From Paludibacteraceae bacterium (GTDB taxonomy: Bacteria > Bacteroidota > Bacteroidia > Bacteroidales > Paludibacteraceae): DNA of 41,864 bases. Positions 33,331 through 39,788 of this stretch are shown here, piece after piece. The notes beneath the pieces are model-generated. The model did not search any database. It worked only from the letters and a program-made list of their open reading frames with translations, and was not told the DNA's origin. The translations under genes and the position numbers were made by a program. The number at the start of each line of letters is the position of its first letter. The first letter of the stretch is position 1. Where the stretch lies: NCBI GenBank assembly GCA_904502115.1, contig CAJGDW010000002.1, forward strand, positions 1 through 41,864. The letters run 5' to 3'.

Positions 33331-34238
33331 TACAACTGAAAGGATTATTTGCCAATAGTAAATGGTACACCAAAACGGCTTTGCTTATTGGCATTCCCCT
33401 GTTTTTTTCCATCCTATCGAGCGTTATATGCGTCTTGGTTAGTTCCGTAATGGGTATTGATTTGCAAACAGTCAATACTGGCGGTCTATTAGGTATTCAA
33501 GCCTTTCAGTCTATCCTTACCTTTATAGGGGGTGGATGGTTGTACGCATACCTAATTAGTAAAGAACCTTTGCGCTATTTGGGTCTGGATAGCATGAAAA
33601 ATCCTTGGTTGTATGTTATTGCTACCATCTCTATGTTTACCATTATTCCATTGGTAAACATTACTGCACTCTGGAACGATGGCATCCAACTGCCAGCATC
33701 ACTACAGGCACTCGAAGAATTTATGCGCAGCCTTGAAAATGCAGCAAACGACATCACAATTAAGATGATGCAAGGAGAAGGGATTGACAGCATAGTAATA
33801 GCATTGGTAGTAATGGCATTGATACCTGCTATTGGCGAAGAACTTTTGTTTAGAGGAGGATTACAAAAGGGGGTAGAAAATAAAACAGGCAATGCCCACC
33901 TTGCGGTTTGGGTCACTGCCTTTGTATTTAGTTTTATCCACTTTCAGTTTTATGGATTTATTCCCCGACTTATTTTAGGAGCTGCATTGGGTTATTTTTA
34001 CGTATACAGCAAATCGCTTTGGATTCCCATTTGGGCACACTTTGTTAACAATGCGACCTCTGTGCTATCTTACAAACTTTTGTATCAATATAGCGATGAA
34101 ACCAACCTATCTACAATGGGCGCACCCACAGGTTTAGAACACACCATTATGGTAGGATTGGCACTTTTTAGTTTGGCAACCTACATCGCCACCATGTTAA
34201 TCTTCGTCTTCGTCGCCCGAGACAGGAAGACCCAATAG
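33327..34238 (+). CDS. CPBP family intramembrane metalloprotease
   Basis: A 303-residue membrane protein with about eight helices, in the CAAX protease and bacteriocin-processing (CPBP/Abi) family. The catalytic motifs are intact: Glu171-Glu172 and Arg176 in GEELLFRG, His in FSFIHFQF, and HFVNN in WAHFVNNATSV. Bacterial members process or degrade membrane substrates, and some give immunity to self-made peptides; the substrate here is unknown. It starts within the ldcA stop (ATGA). Its last 14 codons overlap the 3' end of the opposite-strand unknown gene by 42 bp. Confidence 0.9.
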   Translation: MIQLKGLFANSKWYTKTALLIGIPLFFSILSSVICVLVSSVMGIDLQTVNTGGLLGIQAFQSILTFIGGGWLYAYLISKEPLRYLGLDSMKNPWLYVIATISMFTIIPLVNITALWNDGIQLPASLQALEEFMRSLENAANDITIKMMQGEGIDSIVIALVVMALIPAIGEELLFRGGLQKGVENKTGNAHLAVWVTAFVFSFIHFQFYGFIPRLILGAALGYFYVYSKSLWIPIWAHFVNNATSVLSYKLLYQYSDETNLSTMGAPTGLEHTIMVGLALFSLATYIATMLIFVFVARDRKTQ

Positions 34239-34931
34239 TTTACGTTCTTTACGGCGCAAATAATATACAATGCCAAACTCTTTGGATTTTTCTTGCATGC
34301 CTTCTACACCCAAGTTAGCAAACGACTCTTCTATCTCGTTCCATAATTGTAGTATAGCGGCATCAACTTCTTTACGCATGGCTTGCACCGTGTCCAGATA
34401 GCGTCCCGCATTTTTTTGCGACACTTTCTTTAGTTGATAGGCATCGGCAAACTGATCAAAATACACCTTTACTTTACCAATAGATGGATTATAAATAGCA
34501 CCACCTGGTGTTTGGCGCAAACGCTCCATTTCTCCATCAATAATGTTTTTGCCCCACTCCATCAACAATGCTTCGGTACTTAAATCGGGTACAGTATAAT
34601 TGTCTGGCAGAAGTTTGTACATCAATCTCTTTTCGGGTTTAATTTCGTGTCGTTGACACGATAAATTAAGCACTTGTATAAAATGAGATACATACATGCG
34701 TGCCATTCGTACCAATTGTTGGTAACGCACATTTTTCTCTGACTGCGCATTCATGGCTGCCTTATAATCGGATATAGCACGTTCGAACGTAGGAATAAGA
34801 CCTCTGACAATATTGGCCGTTCGCGCAGAAAAGGGTACTGAAGATGCACCCAAACGGTCGTATTTTTCTTTGGCTATTTTCATGGCACGCAGGCGAGCTG
34901 CGTCGGTATTGGGTAGACGTCTATAGGGCAT
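34197..34931 (-). CDS. Conserved protein of unknown function
   Basis: A 244-residue soluble, mostly helical protein with no signal peptide. It begins MPYRRLPNTDAARLRAMKIAK and ends in an acidic tail (GDEDED). I cannot assign a domain. Visible features are a helix-rich core, a possible coiled region (about 160-215) and a single pair of conserved-looking segments (LMYKLLPDNYTVPDLS, FGIVYYLRRKERKLLGLPV). Similar N-termini are familiar in Bacteroidales hypothetical proteins, but that is recollection, not a search. It has its own likely promoter (34960-34967) and overlaps the CPBP gene tail by 42 bp. Confidence 0.75.
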   Translation of the reverse strand: MPYRRLPNTDAARLRAMKIAKEKYDRLGASSVPFSARTANIVRGLIPTFERAISDYKAAMNAQSEKNVRYQQLVRMARMYVSHFIQVLNLSCQRHEIKPEKRLMYKLLPDNYTVPDLSTEALLMEWGKNIIDGEMERLRQTPGGAIYNPSIGKVKVYFDQFADAYQLKKVSQKNAGRYLDTVQAMRKEVDAAILQLWNEIEESFANLGVEGMQEKSKEFGIVYYLRRKERKLLGLPVSGDEDED

Positions 34932-34959
34932 AATACGTGATTTTTCGGGTTTTATGCCC

Positions 34960-34967
34960 TAAAAATA
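34960..34967 (-). promoter_or_regulatory. Possible promoter of the unknown gene
   Basis: TATTTTTA on the minus strand, one base from TAnnTTTG, about 28 nt upstream of the ATG at 34931. Confidence 0.4.
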
Positions 34968-35013
34968 ACACGTTTTATTGAAACCGCCATACTTTTTCAA
35001 CAAAAAAATATGA

Positions 35014-35985
35014 TTAACGGTTTCGCCCCATCAGGTCGTTAGCAAATTTAATCAATATATCTCTATCATTATCAGATAGTTGAATGGATTTTAAACTTCC
35101 GACTGATTTTTCAAAATAATTATGAATAGCCTCTTCGCAACGAATATCAATTTGTAGATCTTTGTAGATTTTCAATACAGCAGCTACCTTGTCTTCAAAA
35201 CAAGCAGGATCGTTGCAACGCATCCATTTCATCAGTTCATTGCGCTGCTCTTCGTTAGCCAATTGCAATGCCGTAATCATTAAGAAAGTCTTCTTGTTGC
35301 AACAAATATCGCCTCCTATTTTCTTTCCAAAAACAGCAGTATCGCCAAAACTATCCAAATAATCGTCGCGCAACTGGAATGCCAAACCCAAATTGATGCC
35401 GTAATCGTACAACGCATCGGCATCTTGTAGGCTCGCACCCCCTATAAGAGCACCCATTTTTAAAGATGCCGCTAGCAATACTGCTGTTTTAAGGCGAATC
35501 ATTTCAATGTACTGAGGCAAGGTAACGGCCAAGTCGTTTTCAAAATCAACGTCGTATTGCTGACCTTCGCACACCTCTATAGCGGTTTTAGAGAACAAAT
35601 CGAGCAACGCAGGAAGTTTATCGGCAGGAGCCTGTTGCATGAATTGGTAAGCTTTGATAAGCATGGCATCGCCCGATAAAATAGCGGTATTATCGTTCCA
35701 TTTTTTATGAACGGTAGGTTTGCCTCTACGGGTATCGGCACGGTCCATGACATCGTCGTGCAACAACGTAAAATTATGAAATACTTCAATGGCCAAAGCA
35801 ACGGGCATAGCAGGTTGCTCGTTGCCCGAAAAAAGTTTGCATGCCAATAAGGTCAATACAGGGCGAATGCGCTTGCCGCCTAACGACAAAACATAATCGA
35901 TAGGACTATATAAACCTGTTGGCTCGGTTATCCATTGGATATTTGCCAACTCTTTTTCTACTTGTTGTTGCAATTGTTTAATCAT
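35014..35985 (-). CDS. Polyprenyl diphosphate synthase (trans-isoprenyl)
   Basis: A 323-residue head-to-tail prenyltransferase. It condenses isopentenyl diphosphate onto allylic diphosphates. The first aspartate-rich motif is DDVMD (77-81), followed by the RRG of TRRGKPT; the second is DDYLD (207-211) in FQLRDDYLDSFGD. GGKRIRP (36-42) binds isopentenyl diphosphate. Phe72 lies five residues before the first motif, which usually limits product length, so a short- to mid-chain product (FPP/GGPP) is possible. That is inference. It is on one strand with two acyltransferases and ddl, 7 nt from the upstream gene. Confidence 0.94.
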   Translation of the reverse strand: MIKQLQQQVEKELANIQWITEPTGLYSPIDYVLSLGGKRIRPVLTLLACKLFSGNEQPAMPVALAIEVFHNFTLLHDDVMDRADTRRGKPTVHKKWNDNTAILSGDAMLIKAYQFMQQAPADKLPALLDLFSKTAIEVCEGQQYDVDFENDLAVTLPQYIEMIRLKTAVLLAASLKMGALIGGASLQDADALYDYGINLGLAFQLRDDYLDSFGDTAVFGKKIGGDICCNKKTFLMITALQLANEEQRNELMKWMRCNDPACFEDKVAAVLKIYKDLQIDIRCEEAIHNYFEKSVGSLKSIQLSDNDRDILIKFANDLMGRNR

Positions 35986-35992
35986 AATTCAT

Positions 35993-37078
35993 CTATCTTC
36001 CACCCGTAATAATAGCCGTAAAACGAGGAAGTATCTTCTTTAGTAAATGATATATTCCCATGCCTATAGCCGCCACTAATATTGGCAACACAAAGAAACC
36101 AATGATTAACGTTACATCATTCACTGGTGAGAATATTTTAACCCATACTTTCAACATAAATACCATCATAATCAAATGGTAGGCGTATATAAAGAAAGTG
36201 GAACTTGCAATTTTTTCGCTAATATTAATCTTATTAAGTTCTTTTCCTCTAGCTACCCATCCAAACACGGTTGCCATACCTATCAGCACATTTATGTTGT
36301 GCAAAATACCATAGGTTTGTATGCACTCTGAAGACCAAAGAACCATATTTACTACCACTAAAACAAGAAACAAGGCCAATGTTTGTTTACGAATAGACCT
36401 GAACAAGGTGGCAAAATTTACACCATGAATACTAAACCACGCACCTAACGAGAAAAAGAACAAAGCTTCAAAACCAAAACCTATCACCAAAGTAGGGGTA
36501 TTAACAAGCCAGAAATAACCTACTAATGGCACCCATATCCATTTTAGGTACTTGATCAATGTGTACAATATCGGACTTATTAAGCCCATCATCATTAAAT
36601 CGCGAATAAACCAAAATTGACCTGCTACAGGGGTTCTTTCTTGATACACCCAAAACATACTCAGCCATTCCGTAATTGATTTGTCGGCAAAAGATTCATT
36701 GGCACCTGTTGTTAATCCTTTTAAAAACCAATTGGCACCTAACATAATAAGAATCACCAACGCATTCCAAAAGAAGTATGGAATTAAAAGGGTATGCACC
36801 CTATTCTTTAATTTATTGGCATACGTTACCGCACTAAATTTGGTTTTATAGAAAAATAAAAATCCAGCAAAAAAGAAAAAAGATGATACGTCAAGCGAAG
36901 CAAATTCACCTTTTACTAACTGATGTACAAAGTCATATATTGGATATGCTCCTTTTTGAATCGCAGCCATTCCATTAGTAGCAACGCCAACAAAATCGGT
37001 ATGAGATAACACTACCGAAAAGATAAGTGGGAAACGTAGAAAATGAATCGTCTGAGATAACAACTTGTCTGATTGCAT
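35993..37078 (-). CDS. Acyltransferase 3 family membrane protein (second of tandem pair)
   Basis: A 361-residue polytopic protein with about ten membrane helices. Acyltransferase-3 proteins add acetyl or other acyl groups to surface sugars or lipids. The signature R-X10-H is RFPLIFSVVLSH (residues 15-26). FWFIRDLMMMGLISPILYTLIKYLK is strongly conserved with its neighbour. It ends in FTAIITGGR exactly as the neighbouring paralogue does. The upstream gap of 32 nt holds its own TATTTTTG element. The acceptor is unknown; an envelope polymer is likely. Confidence 0.9.
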   Translation of the reverse strand: MQSDKLLSQTIHFLRFPLIFSVVLSHTDFVGVATNGMAAIQKGAYPIYDFVHQLVKGEFASLDVSSFFFFAGFLFFYKTKFSAVTYANKLKNRVHTLLIPYFFWNALVILIMLGANWFLKGLTTGANESFADKSITEWLSMFWVYQERTPVAGQFWFIRDLMMMGLISPILYTLIKYLKWIWVPLVGYFWLVNTPTLVIGFGFEALFFFSLGAWFSIHGVNFATLFRSIRKQTLALFLVLVVVNMVLWSSECIQTYGILHNINVLIGMATVFGWVARGKELNKINISEKIASSTFFIYAYHLIMMVFMLKVWVKIFSPVNDVTLIIGFFVLPILVAAIGMGIYHLLKKILPRFTAIITGGR

Positions 37079-37094
37079 ATTTTAGATTTTTTTG

Positions 37095-37102
37095 CAAAAA
37101 TA
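37095..37102 (-). promoter_or_regulatory. Possible promoter between the tandem acyltransferases
   Basis: TATTTTTG on the minus strand, 16 nt upstream of the 37078 ATG. It could allow separate expression of the downstream acyltransferase and prenyl synthase genes. Confidence 0.45.
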
Positions 37103-37110
37103 AGTATTTT

Positions 37111-38181
37111 TTATCGACCTCCCGTAATAATCGCTGTAAAATGTGGAAATTTTCTTTGCAAGAAAAGATACAGATACACCGCGCCTATGCTTACAACGGT
37201 TGGAATCAGCACATAACCGATAATCATTTTGGCATCGTTCATGGGCGACAGGTAGGTTACCCACAATTTAGAGGCAAACACCGTTATGGGGTTGTGGATG
37301 CAAAACAAAAAGAAAGCAGCATCGGACAAGGTTTTGTTGGCATGTATGGTTTGCGTCTGAATGCCCCTGGCTACCCAAGCTACCAAGGTAGCCATACCCA
37401 ACAAAATACCCAAGCGTTGCAAAAGGGCTATTTGCGCAAAAGAGCTGGACCAAAGCACCGTATTGAGTACCAATAACGGAAGATATAGTCCTAGCAAATA
37501 CCACCTATAGTTGACCAAAATAGGGGTATAGTTTTGGTTGGTTAGCGCATACCACGCACCCAGTCCAAAAAAGAAAAAAGCGGTAACGTTTACTCCTACC
37601 CAAGGTGTTTGGATGCCCATGCACCACAAAACGCCCAGCAGCAGTACGCCAAATATTTTTAAGTATCGTACCAAAAAATAGAGCAACGGAGAGCAAACCA
37701 CTACCACCATCAAGTCGCGAATAAACCAAAACGGACTCATGGGGAAGGAATGCCAATAGGCTTTTAGCCAATCAATTAGGGTGTACTCTTTGATGGGAAA
37801 ATTATTGCCCGATGTAAACGAAGGAAATACCTGTTGTGCCACAAAAATCATCAGCAACAGGGCGGATATCCAAAAAAGATAGGGCACCAACAAGGTTTTT
37901 ACCCGCCTTTTTAGTTTATCGGCATACAATTGTTTTGAAAAGGCTCCTTGAAAAAAGAACAAGAAGCCCGAAAAGAAGAAAAACAGTGGCACACGCATGC
38001 GCACTATTTCGCCATCGAACAAATGGTTGAAAATATCAAAAATAGGGAACATGCCTCCCTGCGTTACACTATCGCCACCTATGATTACGCTATCCAAAGT
38101 GGTATGCACAATAACCACCCCCACCATGAGCGGGAAGCGCAAAAACCGAATGGTATCCGAAAGTAACTTATCGGAATGCAT
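37111..38181 (-). CDS. Acyltransferase 3 family membrane protein (first of tandem pair)
   Basis: A 356-residue paralogue of the next gene, same topology. R-X10-H is RFPLMVGVVIVH (residues 15-26). The shared pieces with the neighbour are the N-terminus (SDKLLSxTIxFLRFPL), KRRVKTLLVPYLFW, FWFIRDLM and the C-terminal FTAIITGGR. These indicate tandem duplication followed by divergence. Two nt separate it from ddl, so it is transcribed from the ddl promoter. Its specific acyl donor and acceptor are unknown. Confidence 0.9.
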   Translation of the reverse strand: MHSDKLLSDTIRFLRFPLMVGVVIVHTTLDSVIIGGDSVTQGGMFPIFDIFNHLFDGEIVRMRVPLFFFFSGFLFFFQGAFSKQLYADKLKRRVKTLLVPYLFWISALLLMIFVAQQVFPSFTSGNNFPIKEYTLIDWLKAYWHSFPMSPFWFIRDLMVVVVCSPLLYFLVRYLKIFGVLLLGVLWCMGIQTPWVGVNVTAFFFFGLGAWYALTNQNYTPILVNYRWYLLGLYLPLLVLNTVLWSSSFAQIALLQRLGILLGMATLVAWVARGIQTQTIHANKTLSDAAFFLFCIHNPITVFASKLWVTYLSPMNDAKMIIGYVLIPTVVSIGAVYLYLFLQRKFPHFTAIITGGR

Positions 38182-38183
38182 GT

Positions 38184-39158
38184 TTAGTTGAGCTTGCTTT
38201 CAATGATATCGGCCATTACATCTTTGATGTCCAAACCTGCGGCGCGCACTTGTTGTGGAATAAAGCTGGTAGGCGTCATACCTGGAGTGGTATTGGCTTC
38301 TAGCACGTGTGGAACGCCATCGGGCGATATAATATAGTCGATGCGCACAATGCCTTTGCAACCCAAAATATCGTAGTATTTAGCGGTTTGGCGTTGTACC
38401 TCGGCGGTAAGTTCGTCGGAGATACGAGCAGGGGTAATTTCTTTTACCTGACCGTTGTATTTGGCATCGTAGTCGAAGAATTCGTTCTCGGTAACCACCT
38501 CGGTAATAGGGAATACCACGGTTTTGTTGTGGGTTTTGTACATACCGCAGGTAATTTCGGTTCCTTGCAAAAACGATTCAATAATCACCTCGTCGCCTTC
38601 GGCAAAGGCACGTTGTATAGAAGCATCCAACTGACTGGCTTCTTTTACTTTGGTAACGCCAAAACTGCTGCCGCCTACGTTGCTTTTTACAAAGCAGGGC
38701 AAACCTACGGTAGCTAAAATTTCGTCGCCATTGTAGCTATCGCCTTTGCGCAACAACACCGATTGGGCAATTTTGGCTCCAAAACCTTGCAAATAGCGGT
38801 TGCACACAAATTTGTTAAAGGTTAACGAGGCTGCCAACACACCGCAACAAGAGTATTTTAATCCAATCAAATCAAAATAGCCTTGCAATATACCGTTTTC
38901 GCCGGGTGTTCCGTGAATGGTGATGTAGGCAAAATCGAAGCGTTGTTTTTCGCCGTTCATAACAAACGAAAAATCGTTTTTATCGATGGGATAGTGCTCT
39001 GTTTCGCTCACAACAGCGTTCCACTCGTTTCCGATAATGGTTACAATGGTGGTTTTATAGGTATTTTGGTCGATAAACGATTTGATTCCTTGAGCACTTT
39101 TTAGCGATACTACTACTTCGGACGAATCGCCCCCAGCTACAATTGCAATGTGTTTCAT
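38184..39158 (-). CDS. ddl: D-alanine--D-alanine ligase
   Basis: Joins two D-Ala residues with ATP for the peptidoglycan pentapeptide. The 324-residue ATP-grasp enzyme opens with IAIVAGGDSSEVVVSLKSA, has HGTPGENG (about 86-93), ATP-binding PCFVKSNVGGSSFGVTKV, GTEITCGMY, and the C-terminal EANTTPGMTPTSFIPQQ with metal and substrate ligands. The GGxSxE motif is DSSEVVVSL. Length is normal. It leads a run with two acyltransferase genes and the prenyl synthase. A TACCTTTG element lies 21 nt upstream. Confidence 0.96.
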   Translation of the reverse strand: MKHIAIVAGGDSSEVVVSLKSAQGIKSFIDQNTYKTTIVTIIGNEWNAVVSETEHYPIDKNDFSFVMNGEKQRFDFAYITIHGTPGENGILQGYFDLIGLKYSCCGVLAASLTFNKFVCNRYLQGFGAKIAQSVLLRKGDSYNGDEILATVGLPCFVKSNVGGSSFGVTKVKEASQLDASIQRAFAEGDEVIIESFLQGTEITCGMYKTHNKTVVFPITEVVTENEFFDYDAKYNGQVKEITPARISDELTAEVQRQTAKYYDILGCKGIVRIDYIISPDGVPHVLEANTTPGMTPTSFIPQQVRAAGLDIKDVMADIIESKLN

Positions 39159-39178
39159 AATGATTTAGTATTGATGGA

Positions 39179-39186
39179 CAAAGGTA
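39179..39186 (-). promoter_or_regulatory. ddl promoter, -7 element
   Basis: TACCTTTG on the minus strand matches TAnnTTTG, 21 nt before the ddl ATG. No good -33 was found because the hairpin element starts next to it. Confidence 0.55.
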
Positions 39187-39204
39187 ATAATTTTTGATGA
39201 ATCG

Positions 39205-39290
39205 GTGAAAGTTTGTGCGAGGCGAATGCAGAGACAATGTTTACTTTGTCTCTGCTGAGCCGATGCCAAACTTCATGAAGGCGAAGCCTG
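39205..39290. repeat. Hairpin element, copy B
   Basis: Inverted copy of 23579-23663. Outer arms AAGTTTG (39209-39215)/CAAACTT (39267-39273) and a perfect 10-bp inner stem GCAGAGACAA (39228-39237)/TTGTCTCTGC (39246-39255), with GGCGAAGCC at 39280-39288. The inner stem sequences differ from copy A while the pairing is kept. Right border: the 8-bp array. Confidence 0.8.
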
Positions 39291-39322
39291 AATAATCGCA
39301 GAATCGGTGAATCGGTGAATCG
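39291..39322. repeat. 8-bp tandem array beside hairpin copy B
   Basis: AATAATCG, CAGAATCG, GTGAATCG, GTGAATCG; on the other strand CGATTCAC-type units. Same relation to the hairpin element as at 23555-23578. Confidence 0.7.
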
Positions 39323-39332
39323 AAATATTTTT

Positions 39333-39431
39333 TTCAGTCCCTGAGCTTGTCAACGTGTGGTTGACCGAAGGGAAAAAGGGCGTTTGGATTGTGCCGAGGC
39401 GCATCCTGAAATCATGAGCGAAGCGAATAAT
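39333..39431. repeat. Repeat mosaic: CAAGCTCAGGGAC repeat and partial hairpin element
   Basis: 39333-39375 is the inverse of the 8119-8151 repeat. 39391-39431 (GTGCCGAGGCGCATCCTGAA...) matches one arm of the hairpin element (compare GCCGAGGCGCAGCCAAACTT in copy A reversed), so it is a decayed partial copy. Confidence 0.55.
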
Positions 39432-39584
39432 TTTTGTTTCGGCGATTCAATCTGACGACATTTGGTGGAGGTCGGAAAAAGATTTATATGTGCAAAAACG
39501 TTAAGCAAAATGTGTTGTTTGAGCGAAGCGAGTTCACATTTTGTAGTTTTTGTATGTGTAATTATTTCATGTTTTTTCTCGTGA
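39432..39584. other. Unassigned intergenic segment with a 9-bp stem
   Basis: CAAAATGTG (39506-39514) and CACATTTTG (39535-39543) form a perfect 9-bp stem around GAGCGAAGCGAG. No convincing coding sequence was seen; a short reading frame here crosses several repeats. Confidence 0.5.
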
Positions 39585-39614
39585 CTCGGCATAGTCAAGT
39601 AAACTTGCCTCTGC
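39585..39614. repeat. Partial hairpin element, copy C
   Basis: CTCGGCATAGTCAAGTAAACTT... matches copy A's CTCGGCATAGTTCAAACAAG; its inner stem is CAAGT-AA-ACTTG (39596-39607). Again the arms differ but still pair. Confidence 0.65.
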
Positions 39615-39679
39615 TCTCTCTACTTGAAAAAATCCCGACCGGAAACCAAGTCGGAAGATGAATCGCCTCAACGCAGTAG

Positions 39680-39700
39680 GGACGCACGGCTCGTGCGTCC
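39680..39700. repeat. Palindromic repeat GGACGCACG/CGTGCGTCC
   Basis: A perfect 9-bp stem with a 3-nt loop, GC-rich against its surroundings. It looks like a REP-type dispersed palindrome. There is no T tract, so it is unlikely to be a terminator. Confidence 0.75.
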
Positions 39701-39725
39701 GCGGGTAGATATTAAGGCATAAAAA

Positions 39726-39758
39726 TTTGCGCAATACCAATTATTTTTTATAAATTTG
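39726..39758 (+). promoter_or_regulatory. gyrB promoter
   Basis: TTTG at 39726-39729 and TAAATTTG at 39751-39758 are 21 bp apart, a full consensus pair. An in-frame TTG at 39756 is part of the -7 element and cannot be the start; the ATG at 39789 is left about 25 nt downstream of the transcript start. Confidence 0.8.
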
Positions 39759-39788
39759 TACGTTTATTTGACAATTCAAAAACACAAT

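Noticed and set aside
39434..39661. 75-codon plus-strand frame upstream of gyrB
   Set aside because: It crosses several repeat blocks, has no ribosome-binding or family signal, and its sequence is explained by repeats.
39756..39788. Longer gyrB start at TTG 39756
   Set aside because: The TTG is part of the -7 promoter element and the added residues do not match GyrB.
39159..39788. tRNA or other known RNA gene in the gene-free spacer
   Set aside because: No cloverleaf or known RNA signature was seen; the structure is accounted for by repeats and hairpins.
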